Positions 15,271 to 23,234 are shown, numbered from the stretch's first letter. The stretch: DNA of 54,854 nucleotides from JAUSIF01 sp964620215 (GCA_964620215.1 CAZUJE010000004.1:1-54854), one strand, 5' to 3'. Notes: generated from the letters alone by a model not told the origin. Numbers and translations are program-made.

Positions 15271-15296
15271 AAAAGCTCCGGCTTACCGGAGCTTTT
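15271..15296 (-). terminator. Bidirectional rho-independent terminator
   Basis: The stem aaaagctccgg / ccggagctttt with loop ctta is flanked by A-runs and T-runs on both sides. On the reverse strand it ends the 53-residue protein gene at 15,317-15,478. Confidence 0.8.
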
Positions 15297-15316
15297 CTTG
15301 AATCGTTTCAAGCGCC

Positions 15317-15478
15317 TCACTTAGCAGGCGTCGTAATTTTTGGCACAGAAATATTTATATCCGCAGTCTGTTTGCCTCCCGGAAACATACCGAATGCAAA
15401 CGCGAGCCCGACGAAAACCAAAAGTCCGCCGAGCACGATTCCAAGCAAGGCACTGCTGCCACCATCACCGTCAGCCAT
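15317..15478 (-). CDS. Small single-pass membrane protein (53 residues), paralogue of 17,304-17,459
   Basis: The protein begins MADGDGGSSALLGIVLGGLL, continues with a hydrophobic helix to FAFGMFPGG, and ends in a short polar tail (NISVPKITTPAK). The ATG at 15,478 follows gaggag. A closely similar 51-residue protein is encoded on the other strand at 17,304-17,459 (MADNSGSNAMLGLIIGG, ending NITPKITSPAK). The shared ends argue that both are real genes. The topology suggests a short cytoplasmic N-terminus, one helix, and an exported PKIT-PAK tail. Function unknown. Confidence 0.7.
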   Translation of the reverse strand: MADGDGGSSALLGIVLGGLLVFVGLAFAFGMFPGGKQTADINISVPKITTPAK

Positions 15479-15592
15479 TGGTTCACTCCTCGTTTCCCGC
15501 CAAAACACAATTCACAAATTGAGCGATTGGTTCCTCGTCACTAAATAGCGGCCAGTTTTAGCTAACTGTCGATTTTACGGAATGGCGCAATG

Positions 15593-15628
15593 AAAAACTC
15601 GCCGCGCGGCAAACACGGCGAGTTTTTT
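15593..15628 (-). terminator. Bidirectional rho-independent terminator
   Basis: The stem aaaaactcgccg / cggcgagttttt lies three bases after the stop of the DUF1236-type gene; on the reverse strand a T-run follows. Confidence 0.8.
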
Positions 15629-15630
15629 CC

Positions 15631-16041
15631 TTAGTTGACGATTTGAACGATACGACGCGTCTTCGGATCAACAAGGACCACGCGGCCATTCACGCGCGTA
15701 TAACGATAGTTGCGGACTCCGTATTCAGCCGGTACGTCGTAGTACACGACTGCCGACGGCAGTTCCGCACCGACAGCGACGTCACGTTCATAATGATAAT
15801 CGTCGCGGACTTCGCGAGCTGCATGGGCACGAAAACGCTGTGAATTGGCGTCGGTAATTCCGCCAACAATAGCTCCACCGACCCCGCCGACCACAGCGCC
15901 GACCGGCCCGCCAACAATCGCACCGCCAACTGCACCTGCGGTCGCGCCCGCCGCAGTACCAGCACCATCTTGAGCATTGACTTCAATCGGCATTACCAAA
16001 GCGGCGCAAATTGAGCCCGCCATAAAGAGTTTATTGCGCAT
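15631..16041 (-). CDS. DUF1236-domain secreted protein with glycine-zipper segment
   Basis: The 136-residue protein has a signal peptide (MAGSICAALVMPIEVNAQD). A Gly/Ala/Val-rich glycine-zipper stretch follows at about 28-62 (GAVGGAIVGGPVGAVVGGVG). The C-terminal DUF1236 motif reads ELPSAVVYYDVPAEYGVRNY and then VNGRVVLVDPKTRRIVQIV. DUF1236 is a short periplasmic or outer-membrane-associated domain common in Bradyrhizobium and relatives. The glycine zipper can insert into or pack against membranes. An EcfG-type promoter lies 74 bases upstream and a terminator directly downstream, so it is a single-gene, probably stress-induced unit. Confidence 0.85.
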   Translation of the reverse strand: MRNKLFMAGSICAALVMPIEVNAQDGAGTAAGATAGAVGGAIVGGPVGAVVGGVGGAIVGGITDANSQRFRAHAAREVRDDYHYERDVAVGAELPSAVVYYDVPAEYGVRNYRYTRVNGRVVLVDPKTRRIVQIVN

Positions 16042-16114
16042 GGTTTTTCCTTTCGCGAGTGTGCTTCTGCCTAGGGTTCAATTCCGACCGCGATGCGGTA
16101 ACGGACGAAAATAA

Positions 16115-16139
16115 AACGCTCATCGGCGAAAGACGTTCC
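16115..16139 (-). promoter_or_regulatory. EcfG-type general stress promoter
   Basis: On the reverse strand this reads GGAAC-N16-CGTT, matching the EcfG consensus exactly, 74 bases upstream of the DUF1236-type gene. Confidence 0.65.
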
Positions 16140-16204
16140 AGTGGCGCTATTGGCGATGTAATTGGTGCGCATCCACGCAGCACCTAGAATTATTATTTAA
16201 AATT

Positions 16205-16822
16205 CTAGTCGCCGTATGACAATTCTGGTCGGGGCTGCACGTAAATGTGGGTTCGCGACGGCTGTGTAATTTGGATTAAAGGAATTTTGGTGGGTGCGAA
16301 ATCGCTTACTCGATAAGGGAAGGAATTCGAGCCTTTGAAAACGCGCAGTCCCTCCTCGGTAACAACAATATCGCCCGACTTAAGCGTAGGGTCTTCTTTG
16401 ACGTCAATTTGAGCCACGCCTCCGCCATTATAAGTGCATGCGCACTGCTGCCCTTCACTCTGACGATAGAGAAAAGCGTTCTTGAGTTTGGAATAAGGCT
16501 CGCCCGATTTCGTTACTGAGGTATCAATTTGGCTTCCAAAGAAAACTTTTGTTGGGACCGCGGGGCACAGCATGCCGCAAAGTTGCTCGGGCGTGGAGCG
16601 ACCTTCTAGCTTAGAGAGAGGAAAGAAAGCTCCATCGCAGGTCCGCACACAATATCCGAATGACGACGATACGCCGGATTGAACGTTTTCGTCTGGGGAA
16701 GGGCTGACAACTCGCGCCGGTCCTCCAAACAATCCTCCAAGAAATTCGAAAAGCTGCGCGTTCGCTGGCGCGCTTAGACTGACCGCAAAAAGCAAAATCA
16801 GCGAGATCAGACGAACTTGCAT
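16205..16822 (-). CDS. DUF2865-domain secreted protein
   Basis: The 205-residue protein starts with a signal peptide (MQVRLISLILLFAVSLSAPA, cleavage near ANAQ). It carries the cysteine-containing DUF2865 core: GYCVRTCDGAFFPLS, QLCGMLCPAVPTKVFFGSQI, and CACTYNGG. The ATG at 16,822 is preferred over an upstream start at 16,867 because the signal peptide begins immediately after it. DUF2865 proteins are exported, disulfide-bonded proteins of unknown function in Hyphomicrobiales. No strong promoter was recognised upstream. Confidence 0.8.
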   Translation of the reverse strand: MQVRLISLILLFAVSLSAPANAQLFEFLGGLFGGPARVVSPSPDENVQSGVSSSFGYCVRTCDGAFFPLSKLEGRSTPEQLCGMLCPAVPTKVFFGSQIDTSVTKSGEPYSKLKNAFLYRQSEGQQCACTYNGGGVAQIDVKEDPTLKSGDIVVTEEGLRVFKGSNSFPYRVSDFAPTKIPLIQITQPSRTHIYVQPRPELSYGD

Positions 16823-16880
16823 TTTGGTGCTCTGAACACTGATGGGAAATAACGAACGTCGGAGCATTTAGTTACCCGCT

Positions 16881-16916
16881 CAAAAAAAATGAGCCGCCCA
16901 GGGAATGGCGGCTCAT
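16881..16916 (-). terminator. Rho-independent terminator
   Basis: The stem atgagccgcc / ggcggctcat is followed on the reverse strand by a run of seven or more T. It ends the 71-residue secreted protein gene. Confidence 0.85.
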
Positions 16917-16928
16917 CTTGGACTCCGG

Positions 16929-17144
16929 TCAATTCGATACGCAGACCGTCTTGACCTGAGCCTCGGCTTCGGCGCGCGTGGTGTAGATCTTGTTGCCGCC
17001 GACGACGACCATCGTGGTCGACGTTGGCCGTGTTTCTACGACCGTGCACTTCTTCGTGGATGTGTCCCGAACGATATAGAACTCCGCTGCCAAAGCCGGC
17101 AGCGTAAGACCGATTAGCGCTATTACAGCAATCAGAGTTTTCAT
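16929..17144 (-). CDS. Small secreted hypothetical protein (71 residues)
   Basis: The protein has a classical signal peptide (MKTLIAVIALIGLTLPALAA) and a mature part of about 51 residues with two cysteines, starting EFYIVRDTSTKKCTVVETRP. A strong aaaggagg site lies before the ATG at 17,144, which excludes the longer in-frame start. Proteins of this shape are common in Bradyrhizobium genomes. A weaker EcfG-like element (GGAAC-N16-CGGT) lies upstream and a strong terminator downstream, making a complete small transcription unit. The function is unknown. Confidence 0.8.
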   Translation of the reverse strand: MKTLIAVIALIGLTLPALAAEFYIVRDTSTKKCTVVETRPTSTTMVVVGGNKIYTTRAEAEAQVKTVCVSN

Positions 17145-17174
17145 TGGGTGTTCCTCCTTTTGAACGACCCAACA

Positions 17175-17199
17175 ACCGGGAGCCGTGGTAAAATGTTCC
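17175..17199 (-). promoter_or_regulatory. Possible EcfG-type promoter (weaker match)
   Basis: On the reverse strand GGAAC is followed after 16 bases by CGGT instead of CGTT. It sits about 31 bases before the start codon of the 71-residue secreted protein. The match is less exact than at 14,999 and 16,115. Confidence 0.35.
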
Positions 17200-17303
17200 C
17201 ACGGGTTCCCGAGTTCTGTTCCCAACTAACAAGGCATAATTTCTAGCGAACTAAATATCCAAGATGTGCGTTTGATCATGCGGGGCAAACGCGGAGCTGC
17301 AAA

Positions 17304-17459
17304 ATGGCTGATAATAGCGGCAGCAATGCTATGCTCGGTCTCATCATTGGTGGGGTGCTAGTTTTCGTTGTGGTGGTATTTGCGTTGGGCGGATTCCCCG
17401 GGATGCAGAAATCAGCCTACGTCAATATCACTCCAAAGATCACTTCCCCGGCAAAGTAG
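17304..17459 (+). CDS. Small single-pass membrane protein (51 residues), paralogue of 15,317-15,478
   Basis: The protein opens MADNSGSNAMLGLIIGGVLV, has one hydrophobic helix to about residue 30, and ends NITPKITSPAK. Its start, helix and tail match the 53-residue protein at 15,317-15,478 on the other strand. An inverted-repeat terminator follows within ten bases of the stop. No function is known. The polar Asn/Ser start and Pro-Lys tail are the conserved parts. Confidence 0.65.
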   Translation: MADNSGSNAMLGLIIGGVLVFVVVVFALGGFPGMQKSAYVNITPKITSPAK

Positions 17460-17466
17460 TACTTGA

Positions 17467-17497
17467 AAGAGGCCGCCATAGAAATGGCGGCCTCTTC
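17467..17497 (+). terminator. Probable terminator
   Basis: The stem agaggccgccat / atggcggcctct with loop agaa lies nine bases after the small-protein stop at 17,459. The T-run is weak, so efficiency is uncertain. Confidence 0.6.
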
Positions 17498-17765
17498 TGC
17501 GGCGTCCCCTTTCTTGGGAGGATTGTGCCGTAGGCAAATAGAAAAACGCACATCGAATTCTGAAAGTTCCACGTGATAGGGCCGATGAAACCAATTCTCC
17601 AAATAGGTTTTTCGGACGCTAGCGAGCGGGCGGCGCGAAGCCTATGGAGAAAGGAAATGCCGAGACTTTCTCTCTCGCGAAGCAGGAGAGTGCGGTGACA
17701 GGCTCGAAAAATACCGAAAGAAATGTAGTCTGATCGTTGCCCTGCTGTCCAAACTGCGAGCAAGG
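17498..17765. other. No gene recognised
   Basis: This stretch sits between two small genes facing each other. Short open frames here have no start signals or recognisable domains. I see nothing further. Confidence 0.5.
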
Positions 17766-17945
17766 TCATTCCGACTCACGACCAATCATTATGTTCGTGA
17801 CAGGTTCAGTCTGTTCGGCTTTTTGAGCCAAAAAACGATAATTCGCCGCCAGCTTCTGCAATTCTAGTTTGGATTTGTTGTCACTCAACAGTCTGGCCAG
17901 TTCCAGACAAAATTCGGCTTGGCGGCGCAGTGCGGCGCTGTTCAT
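17766..17945 (-). CDS. Small conserved hypothetical protein (59 residues)
   Basis: A reverse-strand frame encodes MNSAALRRQAEFCLELARLL, then a charged helical region (NKSKLELQKLAANYRFLAQK), ending IMIGRESE. The RRQAEFCLELAR start with a following alpha-helical repeat is typical of short cytoplasmic proteins annotated repeatedly in Bradyrhizobium-group genomes. It would form one or two amphipathic helices. An overlapping reverse-strand frame at 17,881-18,108 is rejected in its favour. The function is unknown. Confidence 0.65.
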   Translation of the reverse strand: MNSAALRRQAEFCLELARLLSDNKSKLELQKLAANYRFLAQKAEQTEPVTNIMIGRESE

Positions 17946-18269
17946 AGGTCAACCAGGTTCCGAGGTGCTTGACCCAGAGTGAGAAATTGCTCACTTGCCC
18001 GATTGATTGCCCAGCCTGTTTGACCGAGAGGCGTTGCCGTATGGCTCTTTGGAGTCGCTGCGATGAGTTGCCCGTATAGTGATGCCTTAACTGTGTGAGG
18101 TCAATCACGGCGTCGGTCGAGTTCCCTCCGAGTTATTGCGCTATCGGTGCCGAATAACGTAAAAATAATTGATTTTCTATTGAACGTTAAAAAAGCAGCG
18201 ACTTGAATCCCCTTGAAACAAATTATTCTACGGTATTAGAATTGACCTTAATTCCCTGGGACCGTTGTA
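17946..18269. other. Divergent intergenic region without recognised gene
   Basis: This is the gap between a reverse-strand small gene and a forward-strand small gene. It is AT-rich towards its right end (around 18,150-18,240), consistent with promoters. No regulatory motif was recognised with confidence. Confidence 0.4.
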
Positions 18270-18542
18270 ATGTTCCGCCAAGAATTTGATCCGGAAATTG
18301 TGAAAGAACTAACCGCAGCATTCGATATCGCCAGTAGGGCGGTAGGAGCGCGGCGGCCTTCGTGGCTAGACGAAGCAACAGTACGCGATATTCTCGCAAG
18401 CAAGATTATCGCCCTAGCGAAATCGGGCGAAACGAACAAACTAATACTGGCAAATAACTCAATCCTTCATTTTTTTGAGATTGTAGAGCGCGGCCAGACA
18501 ATGGCTGTCGTCACAGGCGTAAAAAAGGATTTCCACATCTAG
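18270..18542 (+). CDS. Small hypothetical protein (90 residues)
   Basis: The protein starts MFRQEFDPEIVKELTAAFDI, is helical and charged throughout (WLDEATVRDILASKIIALAK), and ends VTGVKKDFHI. It has no signal peptide or membrane segment. The arrangement resembles uncharacterised short cytoplasmic proteins of Bradyrhizobium. It converges on the hybrid kinase gene with about 20 bases between the stops. No function can be assigned. Confidence 0.6.
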   Translation: MFRQEFDPEIVKELTAAFDIASRAVGARRPSWLDEATVRDILASKIIALAKSGETNKLILANNSILHFFEIVERGQTMAVVTGVKKDFHI

Positions 18543-18561
18543 GCTTTGGTAGACAACATCG

Positions 18562-21234
18562 TTACGACAGGTTGTCCAAGATATTTCGTATTTTTATTGC
18601 AAGAGTTGACTGCGTCACTGGCTTTTGGACCAATTCAACTCCGGGATCGAGACGGCCTTGGTGGACAATGGCGTTCCTGGAATAACCCGTCATGAAAAGC
18701 ACTTTTAAATTGGGACGATTTAGTTTAGCGGCGTCTGCCAATTCCCGACCATTTAGCCCGGGTAAGACGACGTCGGTAAGGAGGAGATCGATTTTTTCCT
18801 CTTTTTCGAGAAGGGCAAACGCAGACTTGGCATCATGTGCTTCCAGCACCCTGTAGTGAAGCTCACGAAGAGCTTCAGAAACAAACAAGCGCACGTCTGC
18901 GTCATCCTCGACTAGTAGAATTGTCTCGTTTCCATAAGCGGAAGGTGCAAATGCGCTCTGCTCTTCGATCTCTTGTGCGCCGCCATGAGCACGGGGCAAG
19001 TAGAGTTTGACCGTCGTTCCTTGTTGAAGCTCGCTATAAATTTTAACATGTCCGCCCGATTGTTTGACGAAGCCGAAAACTTGACTAAGTCCAAGGCCTG
19101 TTCCGTGCCCTGTTTCCTTCGTTGTAAAAAACGGTTCGAAGGCTCGCTGCACTACCTCCTTGCTCATTCCAGTGCCGGTGTCCGAGAGTGAAATCTGAAC
19201 ATATTGGCCAGGCTTTATTTCTGAATGCGCGCTACAATAATCGTCGTCGAGAAATACGTTGGATGCTTCCACGGTAACCTTGCCTCCATCTGGCATGGCA
19301 TCTCGTGCATTGACCGCAAGATTAAGAAGGGCGGTTTCCAAATGATTGGGATCGGCTTCTATCTGCCAAAGGCCCGCTGCACCGACAACCTCAACTTCCA
19401 CTTTCTCGCCGAGCGATGAATTTAAGAATCCGGAAATTTGCCGGAACACTTTGTTGACATCCAAAACCTTCGGTTCAAGTGGCTGCCTTCGAGAAAATGC
19501 TAATAAATGACCAGTGAGCGTTGTGGCGCGCCGTGCGCCCGTGACAGCATGGCCGATTGCACGCGCAATCCGCTCTTCTGCGCCTTCTTTCCAATTTTGC
19601 AGTGTGCGCTGAGCTATATCCAGATTGCCCAGAATAATCATCAGGAGGTTATTAAAATCATGAGCTACGCCCCCGGTGAGTTGGCCGACAGCATCCATTT
19701 TCTGGGCTTGGAAAAGCTGTTCGCGGGCATTGTCTAACTGGCTCTGCGCCTCTCGTTTTTCGGTGATGTCTCGTGTTACCTTAGCAAAGCCGACGAGCTT
19801 TCCGGTTTCGTCGCGTATCGCATCAATCACTACGCTTGCCCAAAAACGAGTGCCGTCTTTTCGTACTCTTAAACCTTCGGCCTCGTATTTTCCCTTGTGA
19901 GCGGCAATATCGAGGGCACGAATGGGAAAGCCGTTTAAGCGTTCTTCCTCTGTGTAGAATTGAGAAAAGTGCTGCCCGATTATTTCCCCCGCTTTGTACC
20001 CCTTTATTCGCTCCGCCCCAGCATTCCAGTTGACCACATTTCCTTCAAGATCAAGCATATAGATCGCGTAGTCGGTGACACCATTCACCAAAATCTGAAA
20101 CCGATGCTCGCTCTCTTCCGTAGCTTTTTGAATTAGCCGTGCCTCTAATTCGGCACGTTTAACGCTGGCAGCCGAAAGCTGTTTGCCGACCTCGTTAAAT
20201 TCGTGAACGAATAGTTCCTGTGATTCGACGCGATGACCTTTGCCGAGCGTTTCGGCCCAAGATGTAAGCGATGTTGTCGCCATCGAAAATCTTTTTCCCA
20301 ACAAGTATGCGGTCAAAAGACCAAACGTCGTGAGAGCAGCACCAATCCCCGCCAATTGCCAAAGCGCACGCTGCAGGGATTGATACACTGCTCGTTCAGG
20401 GATGCTCACCCAAATCCACCAGTCAGCGACTTGCGAGCGGGCAACACCGACACGGACTGATACACCGTCGAGACTTGTTGTCGGCCAGACCCCTTCGGCA
20501 GTCCTGGTGCGGTCGATAAAGGTGTCGGAAGCGATTCTGCCCACAAGTTCGTCCGAGCGTTCCGTGCGCGCCATAAGTCTGAAGTTGCGGTCATAGATAC
20601 CGGCAATGTTTGGAGACCGGATGTCTGCTCGCAGAATATCGAGGAGTCGCTGAAGCTCTAGGCTGAATTGTAAGAAAAACACTACATCCTGCCCCTCGAT
20701 GACGGGGGCCATAATGGAATAAACTGGTCTCCTGGTTATTCCCCCAACAAGCAGATTTGTTACGAAGGGCTTCTTCGTTTTCACTACGTCTTCGTCTCCC
20801 TCGGTAGGATATGGAGGAGGGAGAGGATTACCAAAAGCAACGCGAGTATTTATGATCTGTTGCCCGGTACGATCCCGTAACAACACATCAATTCCCGTGA
20901 TGTCTCGGATGCGTGATGCCTGCTGGTGAAACGCTTCAAAATTTCTACTGGTAATAAGGGGAGAAATCGACAAAGCCTGTAGCGTGAATTGCTGTCCCTG
21001 CAAGTCGCGGTCAATTAGAAGAGCTAATTCGCGGGCATTACCAATCAATTCATCGTCGGCACGAGCAAGCTCGGAATTATAAAAGCGAAAAAATACGATG
21101 GACGCGAAGAGCGATCCGGGCACCAAAACGGTTGCCACCAATAGAATTAAATAAGCTTGTAAAGATACGCCTCGCTTAGCCCAAGTCACGCATTTTACCC
21201 GCGTAAAAAAGCAGGAGTTTAACGTCAACTTCAA
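18562..21234 (-). CDS. Hybrid sensor histidine kinase (Cache-PAS-HisKA-HATPase-REC)
   Basis: The 890-residue protein has a membrane segment at about 26-48 and a periplasmic Cache-type sensor to about 290. A second membrane segment (LAGIGAALTTFGLLTAYLLG) is followed by a PAS domain (FQILVNGVTDYAIYMLDLEG). The histidine phosphorylation box GGVAHDFNNLLMIILGNLDI is near residue 520. A full ATPase domain (N box LLNLAVNARDAM, then DTGTGM, then GTGLGLSQV) and a C-terminal receiver (LLLTDVVLPGLNGREL, with phospho-acceptor Asp) complete it. It autophosphorylates in response to an extracellular small molecule and passes phosphate to its own receiver. No DNA-binding partner is adjacent, so the output is unknown. 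Confidence 0.9.
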   Translation of the reverse strand: MKLTLNSCFFTRVKCVTWAKRGVSLQAYLILLVATVLVPGSLFASIVFFRFYNSELARADDELIGNARELALLIDRDLQGQQFTLQALSISPLITSRNFEAFHQQASRIRDITGIDVLLRDRTGQQIINTRVAFGNPLPPPYPTEGDEDVVKTKKPFVTNLLVGGITRRPVYSIMAPVIEGQDVVFFLQFSLELQRLLDILRADIRSPNIAGIYDRNFRLMARTERSDELVGRIASDTFIDRTRTAEGVWPTTSLDGVSVRVGVARSQVADWWIWVSIPERAVYQSLQRALWQLAGIGAALTTFGLLTAYLLGKRFSMATTSLTSWAETLGKGHRVESQELFVHEFNEVGKQLSAASVKRAELEARLIQKATEESEHRFQILVNGVTDYAIYMLDLEGNVVNWNAGAERIKGYKAGEIIGQHFSQFYTEEERLNGFPIRALDIAAHKGKYEAEGLRVRKDGTRFWASVVIDAIRDETGKLVGFAKVTRDITEKREAQSQLDNAREQLFQAQKMDAVGQLTGGVAHDFNNLLMIILGNLDIAQRTLQNWKEGAEERIARAIGHAVTGARRATTLTGHLLAFSRRQPLEPKVLDVNKVFRQISGFLNSSLGEKVEVEVVGAAGLWQIEADPNHLETALLNLAVNARDAMPDGGKVTVEASNVFLDDDYCSAHSEIKPGQYVQISLSDTGTGMSKEVVQRAFEPFFTTKETGHGTGLGLSQVFGFVKQSGGHVKIYSELQQGTTVKLYLPRAHGGAQEIEEQSAFAPSAYGNETILLVEDDADVRLFVSEALRELHYRVLEAHDAKSAFALLEKEEKIDLLLTDVVLPGLNGRELADAAKLNRPNLKVLFMTGYSRNAIVHQGRLDPGVELVQKPVTQSTLAIKIRNILDNLS

Positions 21235-21420
21235 TCCCCGCCAAATATCTCCTTATCCAGCTAAAATGACAGCTAAAATTGGCATGCCGAATAAATTGAA
21301 TTGGCCATTACTCACGGGTCGCTTCCGTTGAATCCCAAAAAAATGGAAGCTGATGAAGGTAATCGGATTCGGAACTCAGTTTGCCAGCTGTTCCCGTTTC
21401 CTTCGAGCGTGGCCGCTCAA

Positions 21421-21593
21421 ATGTCGGAAGCAGAGATCAAGCGACTCCACGTTGGCGTCGTACGCGGCGTTCCGTGCAATCAACAGGCTACGCACGACAT
21501 CTGCGAATGGGTATAGAATACAAACGACAAATGTTCGCGTGCGTCAGCTGCGGAAAAAACACTGACAGAGGCGTCGGGAGGGACGGAAAGTAG
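21421..21593 (+). pseudogene. Possible frameshifted small Cys-motif gene
   Basis: One frame reads MSEAEIKRLHVGVVRGVPCN and stops at about 21,516. Another frame continues from about 21,507 with GIEYKRQMFACVSCGKNTDR and ends at 21,593. The two parts look like the halves of one short protein with a CxxC motif, broken by a frameshift near 21,507. This rests on my reading of the peptide style only; a sequencing error or two unrelated frames cannot be excluded. Confidence 0.3.
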
Positions 21594-21600
21594 GAATGAC

Positions 21601-21879
21601 GTGCCGCTCGTTACCTTGACCGAACTGCTGGCTCGCTACGGCTTATCGGAGCCCTCCCTCGCCCTAATTGAGCCGGGGCAGGATGCTGAAGGCTCGTGGG
21701 GAGTGAAATTCGCCGCCCGAGGGGGCAACACGTTTTACTTTGACATCACCCGAGCTTCAAAACTCGCAGCACAGCTTCGTTGGATCGGCGAAGCTCGCTT
21801 GGGTGATGCCATCGATAAAGTTGCCGAGGTCGCAGAAGCAATGTCTAAAGGCCCCGAAGAGAAAACTAGCTGGGTATAG
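21601..21879 (+). CDS. Small hypothetical protein (92 residues)
   Basis: A GTG start preceded by aggaat gives a product beginning MPLVTLTELLARYGLSEPSL, with a soluble alpha/beta-looking middle (GNTFYFDITRASKLAAQLRW) and an acidic end EEKTSWV. There are no membrane segments. It follows the broken small frame by a few bases and might belong to the same former unit. No family is recognised. Confidence 0.5.
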   Translation: MPLVTLTELLARYGLSEPSLALIEPGQDAEGSWGVKFAARGGNTFYFDITRASKLAAQLRWIGEARLGDAIDKVAEVAEAMSKGPEEKTSWV

Positions 21880-22191
21880 ACCTCAGTAGACCTTCTCGTA
21901 GGCTGAACCAACCCCGCTGGCGACCGTTTGCATCTCATGAAAAAGCCGGCGACGGTGATGCCATAAGAAATTTAAGCAGATCAACGTATTCAGACGCCAA
22001 TGCGATCTAGACCCTGCGCTAATCAATAGAAATTCATTGCTTCGAGTTATCGCCTTCTGGCGGTTCATGTCCAATAAGTGGCTACCTGAGCCGCAAGCTT
22101 CTTGCCCCTAGCGGAACAAAATACGTATCGTCTGCATCGGTGCCTGAGAGGTGCCTGGCAATTTTCAGGAAGGGAGAGAAGTACTGATTTT

Positions 22192-22265
22192 GCGGGCGTA
22201 GTTCAGTGGTAGAACGATAGCTTCCCAAGCTGTACATACGGGTTCGATTCCCGTCGCCAGCCCCA
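22192..22265 (+). tRNA. tRNA-Gly (CCC anticodon)
   Basis: The 74-base cloverleaf has acceptor GCGGGCG, D arm GTTC-AGTGGTA-GAAC, anticodon loop TTCCCAA (CCC), T arm ACGGG-TTCGATT-CCCGT, acceptor strand CGCCAGC, then C and an encoded CCA. All stems pair except one acceptor position (G3 opposite A70). It would read GGG glycine codons. The anticodon stem includes one G-U pair. Confidence 0.93.
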
Positions 22266-22283
22266 ACACTTAGCCAATCCAAG

Positions 22284-22676
22284 CTAAATCAATGCTTCCT
22301 GAATATCAGTGATGGATGCCTTAGTCAGGGTTTTGGCAATCTCAGATATCAAGCGGCTCTGGACTTCCTTATGCAGTGACGGGCGGATTTCGCCCAAAGT
22401 CTGCGGATCAGCGATAAGGATCAGCGCTTCGAAGTTTCTGCTCTGAACCCGGCGAAAGAGTTCTTGGGCCAGTTGTTTTGCGAATGTCGCCTCGTCCGTT
22501 TCCTGATGCGATGATTCTTTTGGTCGCTTTCCCGCTGGACCTTCGTTCAGAAGATGCGCGGGTTCGAGCTCGCCTTCCGCTGACAATTGAATCTTAGTCT
22601 CCCGACCCATATTGCGGAAAAACCGGGCGTGAGTCCCGTCCGCCACGACAATCAGTGCCTTGTGGGGTATCAACAT
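22284..22676 (-). CDS. Host attachment protein-family (baeRF-like) protein
   Basis: The 130-residue protein starts MLIPHKALIVVADGTHARFF. It contains the acidic and basic middle typical of the family (KRPKESSHQETDEATFAKQL) and the C-terminal half FEALILIADPQTLGEIRPSL followed by KEVQSRLISEIAKTLT. These proteins were named from Agrobacterium plant attachment but are structurally related to release-factor eRF1-like domains. The ATG at 22,676 starts the conserved region, so a longer upstream frame is not used. It starts 90 bases before the end of the PsiE-like gene, on the same strand. Confidence 0.85.
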   Translation of the reverse strand: MLIPHKALIVVADGTHARFFRNMGRETKIQLSAEGELEPAHLLNEGPAGKRPKESSHQETDEATFAKQLAQELFRRVQSRNFEALILIADPQTLGEIRPSLHKEVQSRLISEIAKTLTKASITDIQEALI

Positions 22677-22766
22677 GATTGCGCTCCCGCCTATTCGAAA
22701 GTGAATAATGTAGTGATGCGCGTATAACGTTCCCAATCCAGGACATTATTCTGATAGTTCAACACT

Positions 22767-23234
22767 TCAGGAAAGTGCGCGCGGTTGTCCTTGGTCGCGC
22801 ACCAGCCAATAGACTGCGCCCAGCGCCAGGAGGGCTGCGGCGAGCGCCAGCAGATGGAAAGCATCCGTGCTGGACAGATCGAGAATGATCAATTTGCGTA
22901 CCACCGCTAGCAATGCAATCAGGATGACAGAGCGCACTTGCACAACACTGTCGCGCCGCTCCGCTACCACTAGCAAGGAGCGCTTGAACTCAAGTGCAAT
23001 CATGACGGTAAAGATCATGCCGAACACCGTCTGGAACACACCATAATCGGTTGGATCGAAATTGGTTGCCCAGATGCTGAGCAGGATTTTCAGCGTCAGA
23101 TTCCACAGCGCGAGCGCGATGATGATGGCGATCAGTGTGGTTAGTATCAGGACGCAGACTTGCTCGAATTTCTCATAGAGCGTCAGCGGCTCGAACGACA
23201 GGCGCAGATCAGAAAATTCCTTTTTCAAAGGCAT
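22767..23234 (-). CDS. PsiE-family membrane protein
   Basis: The 155-residue protein has four membrane segments (VLILTTLIAIIIALALWNLT; VFGMIFTVMIALEF; VILIALLAVVRKLIIL; LLALAAALLALGAVYWLV). This is the pattern of phosphate-starvation-inducible E proteins. Start: the ATG at 23,234 follows ggaggcgac, four codons into the longest frame. PsiE proteins are induced by phosphate limitation in enterics but their biochemical role is unknown. Upstream lies the insertion sequence at 23,351, which may have separated it from its original promoter region. Confidence 0.8.
   Translation of the reverse strand: MPLKKEFSDLRLSFEPLTLYEKFEQVCVLILTTLIAIIIALALWNLTLKILLSIWATNFDPTDYGVFQTVFGMIFTVMIALEFKRSLLVVAERRDSVVQVRSVILIALLAVVRKLIILDLSSTDAFHLLALAAALLALGAVYWLVRDQGQPRALS

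Noticed and set aside
17881..18108. 75-residue reverse-strand frame
   Set aside because: It overlaps the better supported 59-residue MNSAALRR-type gene and has no start signal.
22082..22282. Reverse-strand frame of 66 residues starting MDWLSVGAGDGNRTRMYSL
   Set aside because: It is the complement of the tRNA-Gly gene; the GDGNRTR string is a well-known false translation of tRNA.
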